This document shows positions 1 through 12,639 of a stretch of DNA of 64,000 nt, piece by piece. This stretch comes from Trogon surrucura. Lineage: Eukaryota > Chordata > Aves > Trogoniformes > Trogonidae. The first letter of the stretch is position 1. Each line of letters begins with the position of its first letter. The notes under the pieces are model-generated. The model was given only the letters and a program-made list of their open reading frames with translations, was not told the DNA's origin and did no database searches. Location: the NCBI GenBank assembly GCA_020746105.1, contig CM036658.1:9780689-9844688 (forward strand), in the 5' to 3' direction. A program made the translations under genes and the position numbers.

Positions 1-2475
1 TCTGCCAGATACCAGACAGCTGTCTCATCTCCATTACACTGGGGTGTATACATAATTTTCCCAATACCTCTTCAATGGAGACCTTCCAATGTGTAGAGAT
101 GCTTAAACTAGAGATACTGAAATTATTGGTGTTACCTGATCACACTGAAATCCCTGACCACAATCTGTGGCCCAAGTCCTGCAGACACTGCTTCTGGCTC
201 TGGGAATTGGACAGTCACTCTCTGAGGGGTGGGAGTGAGGGTAAGGCAGAGAACTTCTGGAAGCCTACTGCCTAGGTATTCACATGAACTTGGCTAACTG
301 TGGTTAAGAGAAAAATAACAATTCCGAAGGACACTTTTCCAGGTTATTTCAGGCAGAGTGCAGCTGCTTGTTTATATATGGCGTGAATTCTTCTATATTT
401 CCTCTTCTGGATGCTCCTTTATGAATTAAAGTCCAGGAAACATTTTTCTGATTTCTTTTACTTTTCTCTGTGGCTCCCAGAAGCCCGTGTTAGCAACAGA
501 CCTAGCAGTAGAACCTTTAACGCAAACACTCAGCACTAGCAATCAGTCTAAGGTCTTATCATGACATGAACAACAAAACACGAAGACAGGCCAGAAAATT
601 TCAACTTGTATATCCTCGCTCTCTCGGTGCCTATAGACGGATGTCTTCTAAAGGCCCATGATGTTTTCTCCAGTGTATATTTAAGGCTGCTTGCTGATAG
701 ACACCACATATATATCAGTCACCTCTATCTTAGTTCAGCACATATACATCAGTTTGCTTGTATCTGAACTGGGAAAATCTAAAGTCGTGTCTGAAAGTAA
801 AAATACAAAGTGAGAGGGTGACCAGATATGGAGTTCTAGAAAACACTATAAATATTCCCACATCCACTGATTGTTTCCGCCTCCTGCCTTGCCCTGGGTA
901 TATTTACAGGCTATTTTAGTTCTTCTCATGCCACAGACGAGCTCACATTTCCCACAAAACTGGTGGCTTCTCAGTATACTTTGGCCTGAGCAAAGATCCA
1001 AGCCTTATTTCAATAAAAGGCAAATGCGCTTGATAGGTAAACTAGAATGTAAGAATCATGAGATTAAATGCCAATGAGATTAAATGCCAACATTTGATGA
1101 GAAGAATAATTCAAAGTTTAAAGTTGTTACTAAAACACAAGAGGTAACCGAAGAAAGATAAATCAAACCTCCTCCCTGCTGAGCACCAGGTCTTGCTGGA
1201 GCACCAGGTCTCCATCACCACGGCCTTGGCCAGGAACTGAGAAAGTGTCGGAACTCGTTCAAGGATGAGGATCCTGTGCAACACAGAAACATGGGGTGAA
1301 AATGAAACTAACACTTTTGGTCATTTATTCGGGTGGCCTTGCACTTACTTGCAGTTGGGCAGAAGAACCATTTGCCTGAGAAAGTGTGCATGGTGAATGA
1401 CAATGCACAAATATTGCCAGTTTGAACCACAGAGTTGTAACAGAGTTGTGGGGTGCAAAATTATGCCAGGTCCCTGTACTCAGTCAAGTACAAACAGGGC
1501 TGCAGCTGTCTAAATGCCAAGCTTGGAAACACTAAGCCACAAATATGCCAGAGCTGGGACCAGTGAGAGAAAGGTAGTTAGAAGAGGAATTGTTCATTTG
1601 GGAGATGTTTGAGTGAAGAAAGTGAGGTACAAGAGTGGAGAAGAGGTGCATGGAGGTAAAGGACCAATGGAAAGAGAAGGTTTACTCCCAGGTAAGAAAA
1701 GAAGAGACACAGAGTATGTGCCATGACAAGACAAGCGAATGCCACAGGATTCTGTCAAAGTCTCCAGGCCTTCTCCAGAAGAATGAAGACAAATCACTTT
1801 CACAGAAATTAACAAACTCAAAGAGAGTCATAGTTGGCTCATGGCTTTCAAGCAGCTCAACTTTGTTCTTCTTGAGAGCAGTCCCATATGGAGAAAGAAC
1901 TTATGATGTCACGGCGTTATAACAGGTGAGTCTGACCAAGCATTTTTAGGACAGGAGCTGAAGATTGTTTCACAGAAAGCACAGGTAAGCCAAGGTTAAG
2001 GAATTTAAGAGCAATTAAATTGCTTATTTTTGGAGTTTGTTTCTCCCTTATGTCCATCTTTTGAAACAGGATCAACATCTGTTAATAATGATTATTAAAA
2101 TTCCCCTCTGTGGATTTAGCCTGTTCCAATTATTCTGAAGGGAGGACAGAATCAATTATAGCTATAGAAATTTTGCCTGTTTTTTTCTTAATTAGCAAAC
2201 TCTGAAAGCAACAACCCAGAAGAAGGTGTGTATGACCTACTGTATCTCAGTTATTTCTTCCACATCAGGAACCCACCCAGAAGCTTTTCTGTAAAAACAA
2301 CGATAATGTTTCTGTAAGAGAGGCAGCATAATTTTGACTGCTTTAAGAGTGGTAAATCAGACTTTCAAAAGATACAGCTTCAAGAATGGGAAGAGGTGAC
2401 AAAGAAATTTTGCAGCCAATTGGTAGCAGAGATAAAAAATAATGTGCACCTGGAGACAGCAAGTAGACTGTTACT
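1..2475. other. Unique AT-rich sequence, no gene recognised
   Basis: I see no convincing exon, RNA gene or known repeat here. A 16-bp unit (atgagattaaatgcca) is repeated exactly in tandem at 1058-1073 and 1074-1089. A second short duplication (gagcaccaggtct) occurs twice near 1185-1211. The plus-strand frame at 1635-1922 (95 codons) lacks a pyrimidine-rich acceptor upstream and is not treated as a gene. Confidence 0.5.
1058..1089. repeat. Exact 16-bp tandem duplication
   Basis: The unit atgagattaaatgcca occurs twice head to tail with no mismatch. It looks like a recent local slippage or duplication event. No function is apparent. Confidence 0.85.
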
Positions 2476-2479
2476 TAGA

Positions 2480-3060
2480 AAGTTTTAATGAGATGTTCGT
2501 CCTTGGGGGTGCGTGGAACCAGACCAAAGGGGGGCTTTTCTAGTCAAAATTCTTGTTACAGAGATTAGAGGGTACCAAAACATCAAAAATTGTTTATGAA
2601 AGGCTGAAAGTGAGCCAAAATTAAATGCAGTAGTGGGAGATTGTGACCACCACCTCAATTCAGAGCACCAAAAACTTGACCCCACACACCTGCCAGTAGC
2701 ATGTGTGCTAATTTACATGAGAGGCGAAGCTAATTTTAACCTACTGATCCAATGATGAACGTAACCATTATCCCCAACCAGTAATTGTAGAATTAGGTCA
2801 AGTTAGGCGTGTTTACACTAACAAGTTACAAAATGAATCTGTTGCAGTTTTTCGGTGCAGTATGCTAGTTTCATCTAGCATCCAAGCTTGGCCAATTTTG
2901 CCAATAAACCAATGTCGTCATTTGGTTTAGAGAGTTATTTCTTTGCAGTTTCTGCTTTCAGCAACAACAAGACAAAGATTTCTCTTCACTATAGAATTAA
3001 GACTTTGTTCCTCGCCAGCCTCAGCTCGGAGTGACCAACAAGCTAGTTTGTTCCTCAAAG
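2480..3060 (+). mobile_element. Probable solo LTR of an endogenous retrovirus (degraded)
   Basis: The stretch has the composition and order expected of a plus-strand LTR. A CpG-containing promoter-like part (2700-2870) is followed by an AATAAA signal at 2903-2908, then a short T-rich region resembling R/U5 that runs to the end near 2965-3060. No gag, pol or env sequence adjoins it, so it would be a solo LTR. I could not find a clear TG...CA pair with a target duplication, so both ends are approximate. The call rests on layout and general resemblance to avian LTRs. It could also be unrelated unique sequence with a chance polyadenylation signal. Confidence 0.4.
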
Positions 3061-3884
3061 TCTAGTTTTGCATTGAAAGCATAGTAACAGAGAAGTCCAC
3101 CTCTGTCTCCTGGAAGAAATATGTTGTAATCTGGACTGATTAAAGTCAACATGTAAAGTTCTCATTGATTTCAAATGTAGGAAAGGTTTCAGGAATGGGT
3201 TTGAATGGCAAGATATTCATGAAGTATTCCTCTGGGCTGTGCATTCAGGAGAGCTTTGATGCTGTATAAATGTCCCAGTCCTGCAGTAAACGAGGGAGTT
3301 TGAGGTACTGAAACCTGAGCACATTTGGAAATCTAGTCCCAGATACAATGTGGCTTGTGTAAGTAAAGCTTGGACCAAGAACCAAAGAAGTGGATGGAGA
3401 AAATGGGGTTAAAATACAGGTCTTAGTTCTTTGCTCCACAACGGCTCTTCTGTGAATGAGCTGTCAAGAAAGAAGAGCCTATGATGCTTGATTGAATTGT
3501 TCTGTTCCAGCCAGCACAAAAGGCATTCACCAATGATCTCCAAAGACAAGAGGCCCAAATCAGTCAGAAGAGGTGAAATTGAAGCTTAACTTCCTAACCC
3601 CTGCATTCTTGACCCTGAGACACTTGTGCTGCTACAGGAAGAGGATTATCAGGTCAAGCACAACAAAGTTCAGGGTTTTGTAGTCAACGTTTAAGTTTTG
3701 AAATCATGGCTAAATTTAACTTCTGGTAGCTATGGGTGGTGCTACCAGTTAAAAATATCTCTGCAGAGGCTTGTTAAAATACTTGGAAGCATAAGTGAAG
3801 CTTGTGTGACAAATTAAAACCTCTTTCAAATCACATTTTTGAAGTTTTAGCCATAAGATATTGCAGTAGATGTACTGGGTTCTC
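3061..3884. other. Unique sequence, nothing recognised
   Basis: I see no exon-like frame and no recognisable repeat between the LTR-like stretch and the CR1 cluster. Confidence 0.5.
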
Positions 3885-4795
3885 CCTTTCAGTCTGTCCT
3901 GTCAGAAAGTCAGTGAATGTCTTCAAGGATGAGACTCCACAACCTGTTTAGGCCACCTGTGCCAATGCTCAGTCACCCTCATAGTGAAAAAGGTGTCTCT
4001 TTACGATCAGTGGAAACATGGTGTGTTTCAATTTGTGCCCATTGCCTCCAGTCCTGTCACTGAGCATCACTGAAAAGAGCAAGGCTCCATCTTCACTGCA
4101 CCTTCCCTTCAGGTATTTATGTACTTTGACATGATCCTCTCCCATCTCATCTCTTCAGCCTCCTCACCTCCATTCTAAACAATCCCAGTGCTTGCAACCT
4201 TTCTTCACAGGAGAGAGGGAAGTCCCTTCATCATCCCTGCGGCCCTTTACTGGACTTTCCAGTGTGTCTATGTCTCTCTTCTACTGGGGAGCCACAGAAC
4301 TAGACAAAATGCTCCAGCTGTGGCCTCACCAATGCTGAGCGGAGAGGAAGGATCATCTCCCTCAACCTCCTGGCAGCACATTACCTTTATGCAGCCCAGG
4401 ATACCATTAGCCCTCTTTGTGACAAAGACACCTTGCTGGCTTATGTTCAGCTCGGTATCACTGAGGATCCCCAGGTCTTTTTCTGCAAAGCTGATTTCTA
4501 GCCAAGCCAGTCCAACATTTATTGGTTGTCTTTGTTTGTTGGTGTTCTTGTTTTCATTATTGTTGTTTTTTAATTACTGCCTGGTGTTGTTCCCTCCCAG
4601 GTGCCCGACTTTGCACTTTTCTTTGTCAAACTTCATGAGATACCTGTAAGCGCATTTCTCCAGCCCTTTGAGGTCCCTCTGGATGGTATTAGATTCCTCA
4701 TGTGGTATCAGCAACTCTTTCCATATTTGCGTCGTCATCAAACTTTCTGGGGTTACACTGCCTCGTCCTTCAGATCACTATTTAAAATTTGACAG
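3885..4795 (-). mobile_element. CR1 LINE, 3' part (old copy, left of nested insert)
   Basis: Read on the minus strand this is the later part of CR1 ORF2, from just around the reverse-transcriptase catalytic region to near the 3' end. Diagnostic strings on the plus strand are 'caggtctttttctgcaaagc' and 'tgaggtccctctggatggta', and the complement of the late ORF2 block lies at 4140-4320. It is heavily frameshifted and has lost the terminal repeat, so it is a dead, old copy. A short T/G-rich insertion (about 4520-4590) interrupts it. CR1 is a non-LTR retrotransposon that copies itself by target-primed reverse transcription. The same element probably resumes at 5706-5905 beyond a younger plus-strand CR1. 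Confidence 0.85.
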
Positions 4796-5703
4796 ATGGA
4801 CCACTTGGTGGATAAAGAACTGTCTAGACAGTCACACTCAAAGAGTTGTGGTCAATGACTCAGAGTCCACATGGAGACCACTGACAAGCAGTGTTCCTCA
4901 AGGGCCTTTTCTGGGTCCCGTGCTGTTCAACATCTTTGTCAGCGACATGGACGATGGCATTGGGTGCACCCTCAGTAAGTCTGCTGATGACACCAAGCTG
5001 TGTGGTGCGGTGGACTCACTTGAGATGCCATCCAGAGAGAGCTTGACGAGCTTGAGAAATGGGCCAGTGCAAACTGCATGGGCTTCAACAAGTCAAAATG
5101 CAACTGCGCCCTTGGATGTATCAGGAGAAACGTAGCCAGCAGGTCAAGAGAGGTGATTCTCCCCTTTTACTCTGCTCTTGTGAGACACCACCTCAAATAC
5201 TGCGTCCAGTTCTGGTGGCCTCACCATAAGAGGGTTATAGATCTATCGGAGCACGTTCAGAGGAGGGCCACAAAGATGATCCAGGGGCTGGAGCACCTCT
5301 GCTACGAGGACAGGCTGCGGGAGCTGGGATTGTTCAGTCTTGAAAAGAGAAGACCTAAGGGGGACCTAGTAGCTGCCTTCCAATACCTGAAGGGATCCTA
5401 CAGGAAGGCTGAGGAGGGAATTTTTACAAGACTGTCAACTGATAGGACAAGGGGAAATGGGTTTAAGCTGAAGGAGAACATATTTAGATTAGATCTTAGG
5501 AAGAAATTCCTCAATACGAGTGTGGCAAGATTTGGAATAAATTGCCCAGAGAAATTGTGGCTGCCCCTTCCCTGGAGATGTTCAAGGCCAAGTTGGACAG
5601 AGCCTTGAGTAGCCTGATCTAATAGAGAGGTGTCCCTGTCCTTGACAGGGAGGTTGGATTAGATGATCTATAAGGTCCCTTCCAGCCTAGGCCATTCTAT
5701 GCT
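4796..5703 (+). mobile_element. CR1 LINE 3' fragment, plus strand, nested in an older CR1
   Basis: The copy is 5'-truncated and keeps the second half of ORF2 and the 3' end. It begins in the reverse-transcriptase domain ([11 protein letters not shown], then [17 protein letters not shown]). The catalytic block reads SADDTK at 4980-4997, where the CR1 consensus has F in place of S. A deletion near 5100 removes roughly 60-80 codons between KSKCN and LGCIRRNV. The C-terminal block (RTRGNGFKL near 5447) and the 3' tail ending near 5703 remain. The frame is broken several times, so no functional enzyme is encoded. Older minus-strand CR1 sequence lies on both sides, which suggests insertion into a pre-existing copy. 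Confidence 0.9.
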
Positions 5704-5705
5704 TT

Positions 5706-5905
5706 TACAAAAATGTTGAACAGGACTGGGATCGATGGGAAGATGTTTGGCCTGTAGTTACGCAAGTTCTCCCTCTTGGCCATTTAGAAGACAAGAGTGA
5801 CATTTGCTTTCCTTCAGTGCTCAGACCACTCTCCTGATCACCATCATCTTTCACATCTCATAACCAGTCATACATTTTGCTAACAACCTGAGAGATTTCA
5901 GGTCA
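5706..5905 (-). mobile_element. CR1 LINE fragment, upstream RT part (old copy, right of insert)
   Basis: On the minus strand this reads as degenerate CR1 ORF2. A 'WRKANVT'-like block near 5800 and an 'NYRP'-like block near 5760 are followed by a 'PVLFNIF'-like block near 5715, with an internal deletion between the last two. In the minus orientation it lies immediately upstream of what is preserved at 3885-4795. The simplest reading is therefore one old minus-strand CR1 split by the plus-strand copy at 4796-5703. Confidence 0.65.
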
Positions 5906-8400
5906 GATTTATGTAGTTATGCTTGCACATGATGGTCCCAGAGACGTATTAAATACATGGGTTGCTTCAGCTCACTTCTACGGCTTCTTTGTGTATCTCA
6001 TGTGGAGTATCCACATATATTTCAGAGTATTAGTCCACCATAAGAGTATGAGACAGCAATCAGCAGCCTACATATTTACGTGATGTTGTTTTTTGAAAAA
6101 AAACTCCCAGAGTCAAGATTTTCTTTCAGACTAACAAAAATTATTTTAAAAAAAGGAGAAAAATGAAACAAAGTCACAGAAGTTAAAGTTATTCCAAAGG
6201 AAAACCCGACTGCCTATGTTTTAATGACTACATATTTGTATAGATACTATGTACCTTGCTCTGTGAATTAAGTTAGACACATCAGCTATCAATGTCTGAC
6301 TCCTGCCTCTTTGTCTTCTTGTTTGGACTTTTTATCTCTCTGGTGAATTTGAGAGGGCAAAATTTAGTCACTTGATTTGTTTATTTTCAGTCTGGGAGTT
6401 TGAAAATTGGTGCTTTTTGCTCTCCTTTGGTTTCCATTCAAATACATGGCAGTCTTTCTCCTTTAGCTTCTTTAGAAGCCCAGGATGAGTTGTATTGACC
6501 TCTTTTATCTTAATTTACTTCATAATTCCATGCAGAAATATCAGAAATATCAGGTGAGTGACTGTGACTGAGAACAATATTGACAAAGCATTCATTTAAA
6601 TACAGAATGGTGACCAGAATTTTACTATTTTTACTACTCAAAGTTGCTTAAAATTGTGATGACAACCCAATTTATCTCACAGGGAAGAGTGCATGATATG
6701 CATAGTTGGCATGGTTGGACAGAATGCACTTGAAATAATTTATTGCTGTGCTGTATTAATAACCGGTAACAATGTGCCCAATTCCCACAGTGGCAGTACA
6801 GGAAGGAAGAAACATAACTGCTAAATTAAAGTAAATTAACCTTTTAATCTTGAATACACTTGCTGATAGTTTTATTAGATTTACACTGTAATTATTGCAC
6901 AGCAAGGAGTTGTTCATTCAGATGGAATCATGGACATGAATGAGAAAGTTTTAATATTTCTTCCTCTCGTCCTCTCAAAGCCTTCATGTGCAGGCATGTT
7001 TCGGGGCCCTGGAAACTTTGATTTTAACATTTGACTTTGCAGATGGTGGCTACCCATTTTTTGTTGCTCCTGACGTGCTCAAGGATTAACATGTGCACCA
7101 ACATACATAGGATACCACCACACATAATATGGCCACTAATACTCAATTCTCATTTGTTGCACAGATTTAAGACATGGTTGGGATATGTGTAATTAAAGGC
7201 TTTAGGCTTTATACTTTTTAAGTCTGCAGCAGTCACAAAAGCAACATTTCAGCTCAGCTTACTGAGATCCAGTGCCAGGATCTCATTGTCTGTGGGAAAC
7301 TGTGGACAGCTTGCAAATTCATTATATAAATGACTCCCATCCTCGAAATGTTTAAGCATAACCAAGCAATCTCTTTTGCCTGGAGGAACTTCCTGTGGAA
7401 ATCAGTGAAAGTAATTAATCCATCTGTTTTGTGCTATATCAGGAAGATTTTCAAATATGCTCCAGAGCACGTGGGCTCATAGACAGGCACAAATCACTTG
7501 TGTGTGTGAAGAAAGAGTTTATGAAGTTTGGTAGAAATGACAACCAACTATACAAGTGTCTTTGAGATGACAATTCTTGAGGCATATTTCAAGTGCATAT
7601 ATATATATATAAAAATATATAAAAAATCTCAACATTACTGAGTGCAGCTGAATAGGAGGCTGGGGGCACCCAATTCCAAATTTCGTCACTGGTGTCACAG
7701 CAGGAAACTGACAAAGCTCCCTCCATCTCTAGTTTTTTTTTCCTTATCTTGCTATGAATCTTTTCACAGCCTGTGCTTCCCATTAACTCCTAGATCAACT
7801 GCAACAAGAGCAAAGCTGCAGCTTTATTTTCTGTCCATGTGTGCTTTTTAATATTATGTCTGGTTTTGTCTGTTCCTTTTGGATTTTGGCTCAGGTTTCA
7901 CTGACTATTCCCCAGACTGGTTGCCAACATCCAGAGATAACTTGTTGCTATAACCTTCTCCTTAAAATTGTAAAGCAACCACTGGCTCCTTTCACTATAG
8001 CAATTTCCATCTCAGTCATCTCTCTTCAGTCATTTCCCATCAAGTTCTGCACAGAAGTGAGCACTGGATATTACTCCAAAGGGCTCTCTCATTCACTGGG
8101 CTCACTGGACATTACTGTGTCTAACAAATAAGTCCCTTAAATGGGAGGAAAATCAAAGGAGATGTGCAAAGGTGATGTGTCCATGAAACTCAGAATAAAG
8201 CAGAGTGTGACTGACCACAGCTGTGAACAGCTCTGACAACAAGACGGTGGCCTTTGTTTTAATTAAACAGCTATCAACAGTCAAGGGGAACAATTGGTGA
8301 TATAAATGTTTCTCCCTGGGTGCACTGAAGGACGCAGCCGGCAGTCAAATACCACTCAGCTACTCCTTTGCCCTCTCGCTGCCCCAGGGTATTGGGACAG
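5906..8400. other. Unique AT-rich sequence with one AT microsatellite
   Basis: No exon or known repeat is recognised. A short (AT)n tract lies at about 7597-7626. Open frames at 7589-8131 are short, overlap on both strands and have no splice support. Confidence 0.5.
7597..7626. repeat. (AT)n microsatellite
   Basis: This is alternating AT sequence with an A-run interruption, visible directly. Confidence 0.85.
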
Positions 8401-8797
8401 AGAGTCATAGAATCATAGAATCATAGAATCATAGAATGTTAGGGATTGGAAGGGACCTCGAAAGATCATCAAGTCCAATCCCCCTGCCAGAGCAGGAACA
8501 CCTAGATTATGCTACACAGGAACGTGTCCGGGCAGGTCTTGAATGTCTCCAGAGAAGGAGACTCCACAACCTCTCTGGGCAGCCTGTTCCAGGGCTCTGT
8601 CACCCTCACTGAGAAGAAGTTTCTTCTCGAGTTTAAGCGGAACCTCTTATGTTCCAGTTTCAGCCCATTACCCCTTGTCCTATCAGTGGTTGTCACCGAG
8701 AAGAGCCTGGCTCCATCCTCGTGACACTCACCCTTGATATATTTGTAAACATGAATGAGGTCACCCCTCAGTCTCCTCTTCTCCAAACTAAAGAGCG
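8401..8797 (-). mobile_element. CR1 LINE 3' end, young copy
   Basis: Read on the minus strand it carries the last 94 or so codons of CR1 ORF2 without a stop (8502-8786; strings [26 protein letters not shown]). The 3' end follows, with at least four copies of the terminal repeat near 8405-8438. The copy is strongly 5'-truncated. It is nearly identical to the 3' end of the plus-strand copy at 17430-17766, with about ten differences in about 340 bp by eye. Both therefore belong to the same recently active CR1 subfamily. Only the C-terminal region beyond the reverse transcriptase is encoded, so there is no enzyme. Confidence 0.95.
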
Positions 8798-10376
8798 GGG
8801 TAAAAATAGGGAGACATGCAGGTTGAGATCACAGAGAATCACAGTGTTATTGTGGCTGAACTATGCATTAGAACTTATATATTTCATTAATGGTTACCTT
8901 TCTGTTGCATTTTCTGTATTTTTTTTCACTCTACTATATCAGAAATACCCTTTAATATCAAATATTTTCAGATAAGTAAATCTGATATTAAACATCACAC
9001 CCTCCACTTGTGGAATATTTAAACTAACCTGGTCAGAGAATACTGGACTCTGATACTTGCCTGCACAGAAATATATCTGCAGACATTTTTCAACAGCTTC
9101 ACTGTATTCTTTTTAAGGCTCTTTTCCAGAACACAGCTACATGCTGTTTCTGAGGCTCAGGAATTTTCCTTTTCCCTTTCTGTAAGAGGAATACATTTGT
9201 GTTTTCACCAACAGAGAGTCACAGGAGACAACTAAAATACTTAGTTGGAAATTAAGTAAAGGTATGCTGGACATGACATAGAAACTTTTTACAAAGGTTT
9301 GACTTCTGAGTCCTCCCACAAACCTTAAAACTTTCTCTGCTGCAAATTCCTCAAACCACACTTTCTGTCTGTATTGTCTCATGGCTTCTGGGAATTGTCC
9401 CAGAAGGATGACATTGTCTATCTTTTTCAGGTCTTCGGATTGTGTTTCTCTATTCTTGCTTGGTTTGTGATTTCCTTGTCTTAGTGTAACACACCCGAAG
9501 AAACTTGTCATTTTTGGGACTGTTCAAGATAATCCAATTTATAAATAATACAGCGACACAAAAGACAACTGGACCATAGTACTTCGCATGTGATTTGTTC
9601 TAAGTGACCTTGCTCTGATTTCTGAAGGGTCATTTTGTAATTTAATGGTACCTATGAATTCCTTGTCCTGAAACATTAAGCTTCTCATAACTTCACGGAA
9701 CAAAGATGGAGCTATTTCAGAACTTCTCAAGATGAAACCAGCCATGACAGCCTTGCACATGTATGTGGAAGAGACGTTTTTCTAAGTGACTGCTTTCCTT
9801 GTCTATACTTTCAGAAGAATTAGTCAGCCAAAAAACAATTGTCTAAATTGAACTGAAAGCCTGCGAGGTACAATTTATTCCAAAGTACTGATTTAATCAA
9901 GTTATCTATAAAAGAAAACACCAATATTGCCAGAGAGTTTTTACACTACTACTTTAAACACTTTCCATTGGTGAGAGAAATTCCTATAGTCTTTTTAAGT
10001 CTCACAATTACACAGAATGCCACAAAGCAAATTGCAACTCATATTTTTAATTCATGCAAAAAGTTAAGCAAAAGAACAGAAGTAGTTGCATTTGAGCTGC
10101 GTTTCCAAAGCAGATGATTTAGTTTAACACTTAAGGCCAGAGAAGAGGGAAGGAGAGGATCTCTGTTTTGAAAAAAACACCATAAAGGGACTGGGTAAAT
10201 TCAGCCTGATCCTCCCCTAAATGAATATTCTCATATTTAAATGCTATAGAAGACCGAGGCCAAAGTTCCAAGCGATCTTACTTCAATCAGCTCTCTTAAA
10301 CCATTACTGATCTGCCTTTAAAGCATCTGAAGGAATGATAAGCAGAAAATCAGCACATTTATAATTAAACTTGGTT
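8798..10376. other. Unique AT-rich sequence, no gene recognised
   Basis: I see no known repeat. The minus-strand frames 9137-9511 (124 codons) and 9539-9760 (73 codons) are open. However, they show no recognisable motif and no clear acceptor or donor, so I do not call them genes. Confidence 0.45.
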
Positions 10377-10487
10377 AGAATCATAGAATTATTGGGATTG
10401 GAAGGGACCTTAAATATCATCTAGTTCCAACCCCCCATCCACAGGCAGAGACATCCCCCACTAGACCAGGTTGCCCAGAGTTGCTTG
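10377..10487 (-). mobile_element. CR1 LINE 3' tail fragment
   Basis: About 110 bp of the CR1 3' end lies on the minus strand ('attgggattggaagggacct', then 'tagaccaggttgcccagag'). It is a severely 5'-truncated copy. Confidence 0.9.
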
Positions 10488-12639
10488 AATAAGTCAGATT
10501 TTCCAGATAATTCAGAGAACAGTTTTTATTTTTTTCTTTGCAAAAAAAAGCAGGAAGAACTTCACACCTTTCATTTGAATGGAAGCAGATTCCAAAGGAT
10601 CACTTGACTACTACCTAAATTGAAGATACCGAATACTTTCAAAAAGATGCCCTTGATTTTCAGAATTATCATAGAAAAAACGTCATCAAATAAAAAATAA
10701 ATTCAATTCAGACACTGCTTCACCCTCCATTAAGAGGCAAACGTAGACCCTACCCTTCTTATTAATGCAAATATGGAAACACTGACAGCACTGATTTGGA
10801 TAAAAATGAAAAGGAAAACCAGGACTACCAATCACCTCATCCAGATGAGAGCAGTTAATATGGGCAGGGCAGTGCCAGAAATCCTGAGCTGTTCTGCGGT
10901 TAGGTCTCTAGCCATCATATTGATTTATCTAGATTAAAAAGAAAATTGCAAAACAAACATAACATTTACCCCCAAATGAGCTACTGTGAATATAAATTTT
11001 CTTCTGTGTTTGTCATCCAATTCTTATTAGCACAGGGAATATAGCATGCACCCCATAGAGAAAATGCTATTTAACCTAGCTGCAGTGTTGCATTCTTGAT
11101 TGTTTAAAATGGACTATAAATATTTGAAATACTTGTGGCTCTGCAGTTTGTGGATTTCCTTGTATTACCTATCTAAATCTTACTGTCATTTGACAATTTT
11201 AATCATCTCACAAAGTAAGATTCTGTAAAACACCTAGTTGAAAATGAAATTCAAAGGAAGAGCTCTGAAATATTCTGTACATTCAGTTGTATGAAAAATT
11301 TGCACATTCCATAAAACAACATTTGCATATTCTGTAACACTCTTCTGTGAGGGAAAATTCTTATTTAAGGCTGTGTTACCTATGTAATACACAGTTACGT
11401 AACTCATTAGAAGAGTAAGTGGAATCCTAATGCAGTACAAACCTTATTCTTAATAAAATAGGTCATCTGCAAGCCCCCACCTCAAGTTCAAAGCACAATC
11501 CTCACAGTGTTAACCTCTCCCCCAAAGAAGTCTCCAAGAACTGATGGAGCTCTGGACCATAGCTGGAGGTTGCCCTACAGAACAAGAGCACACATGGCCA
11601 AGCCTCCTGCAGCAGTAACCATGACATGTCCCCTTAGATCCACACAGATGTTGCCCACGCCATATACAGAGCATGGCTGAGCAGTTTCATCTTTCCAATC
11701 TCCAGCAGCATCAGAAAAGAGAACCACCACCACCAGCTCTTCTGCCTACAGTAGATTTATGACAGTGGAGGACTGATGAAGATGAAATTTCTTTTACTTG
11801 GTATCAAGAAGGATCATGTCCTGGTTCTGCACTGATTACTACCAAAATTGTGTGTAGATATCTATCCACATATATACATATATATATTTTTTTTTATTTA
11901 TATGGATATATATATACACATTTATGTATATGTCTCCAGATAGATAGATATATGTATATTGATTTTTCCTTGTAGGTACAAAGCCTGGAATGAACCAGGT
12001 GTTTGGAGGTATTTAGAAAGCAGGTATTATTATTCTGTAGTTTTCTGAGCAGCCTGCAGGACAGGCTGAAAGCCAGCCCACCCCAGGAGTTTCTCTAAAA
12101 CAGGGCTCAGCACTCAGCCAATTAATGTTTTTTCTGCTCAGTTTTTACTGGTCATTTCCCTGCAATGCAAAAAGGGAAAAACCCCTGCACTGCACTTTGA
12201 TTTGCCACAGCATTAGACTTCCCGGCTGTATTGGAGGTTGTAGTGACTGAGTGCTGCTGCTCAAAGCAGCTTCAGACATCACCCTGGTAGGCACTGCAAA
12301 TGTGTTCTGCGTGTTTGCACAAGGCAAGATAGACTGATGACACTGGTGCTGGCTTCAGGGCTTTGAAGCACACAAGGAGAATGAAAATAACTTGAGTCAT
12401 GGAAACTAAGGTGATGTCAAGCAGAAAAGATACAAAAGTACATATGAATTCATGTTTTAACAGAAGAGAATGAAAGATAAAATCAATTGCTAAATTGCTG
12501 AGACATGACCTGGCAGTACCAGGATAGATTATGTTAGTATCAGATGGATCACAGCTCACACAGATTTTTTTTCATGTTTAAATAATCCATAGTGTATTGA
12601 TTTCATGAGGCTTCCTTCACGTACAAACTGTAGCCAACT
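10488..12639. other. Unique sequence with TA-rich microsatellite
   Basis: No exon is recognised. An imperfect TA/CA/GATA low-complexity tract occupies about 11866-11960. The minus-strand frame 12272-12559 has no supporting splice signal. Confidence 0.5.
11866..11960. repeat. Imperfect TA-rich / GATA microsatellite
   Basis: Runs of TATATA with CA interruptions, a T-run and a short (TAGA)n stretch are directly visible. Confidence 0.8.

Noticed and set aside
3885..5703. Twin-priming (5' inversion) of a single CR1
   Set aside because: Both arms carry overlapping late ORF2 and 3' sequence. A single inverted copy would carry adjacent, non-overlapping parts. Nesting fits better.
9137..9511. 124-codon minus-strand frame as an exon
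   Set aside because: It is open but has no recognisable motif, no convincing flanking splice signals and no polyadenylation context.
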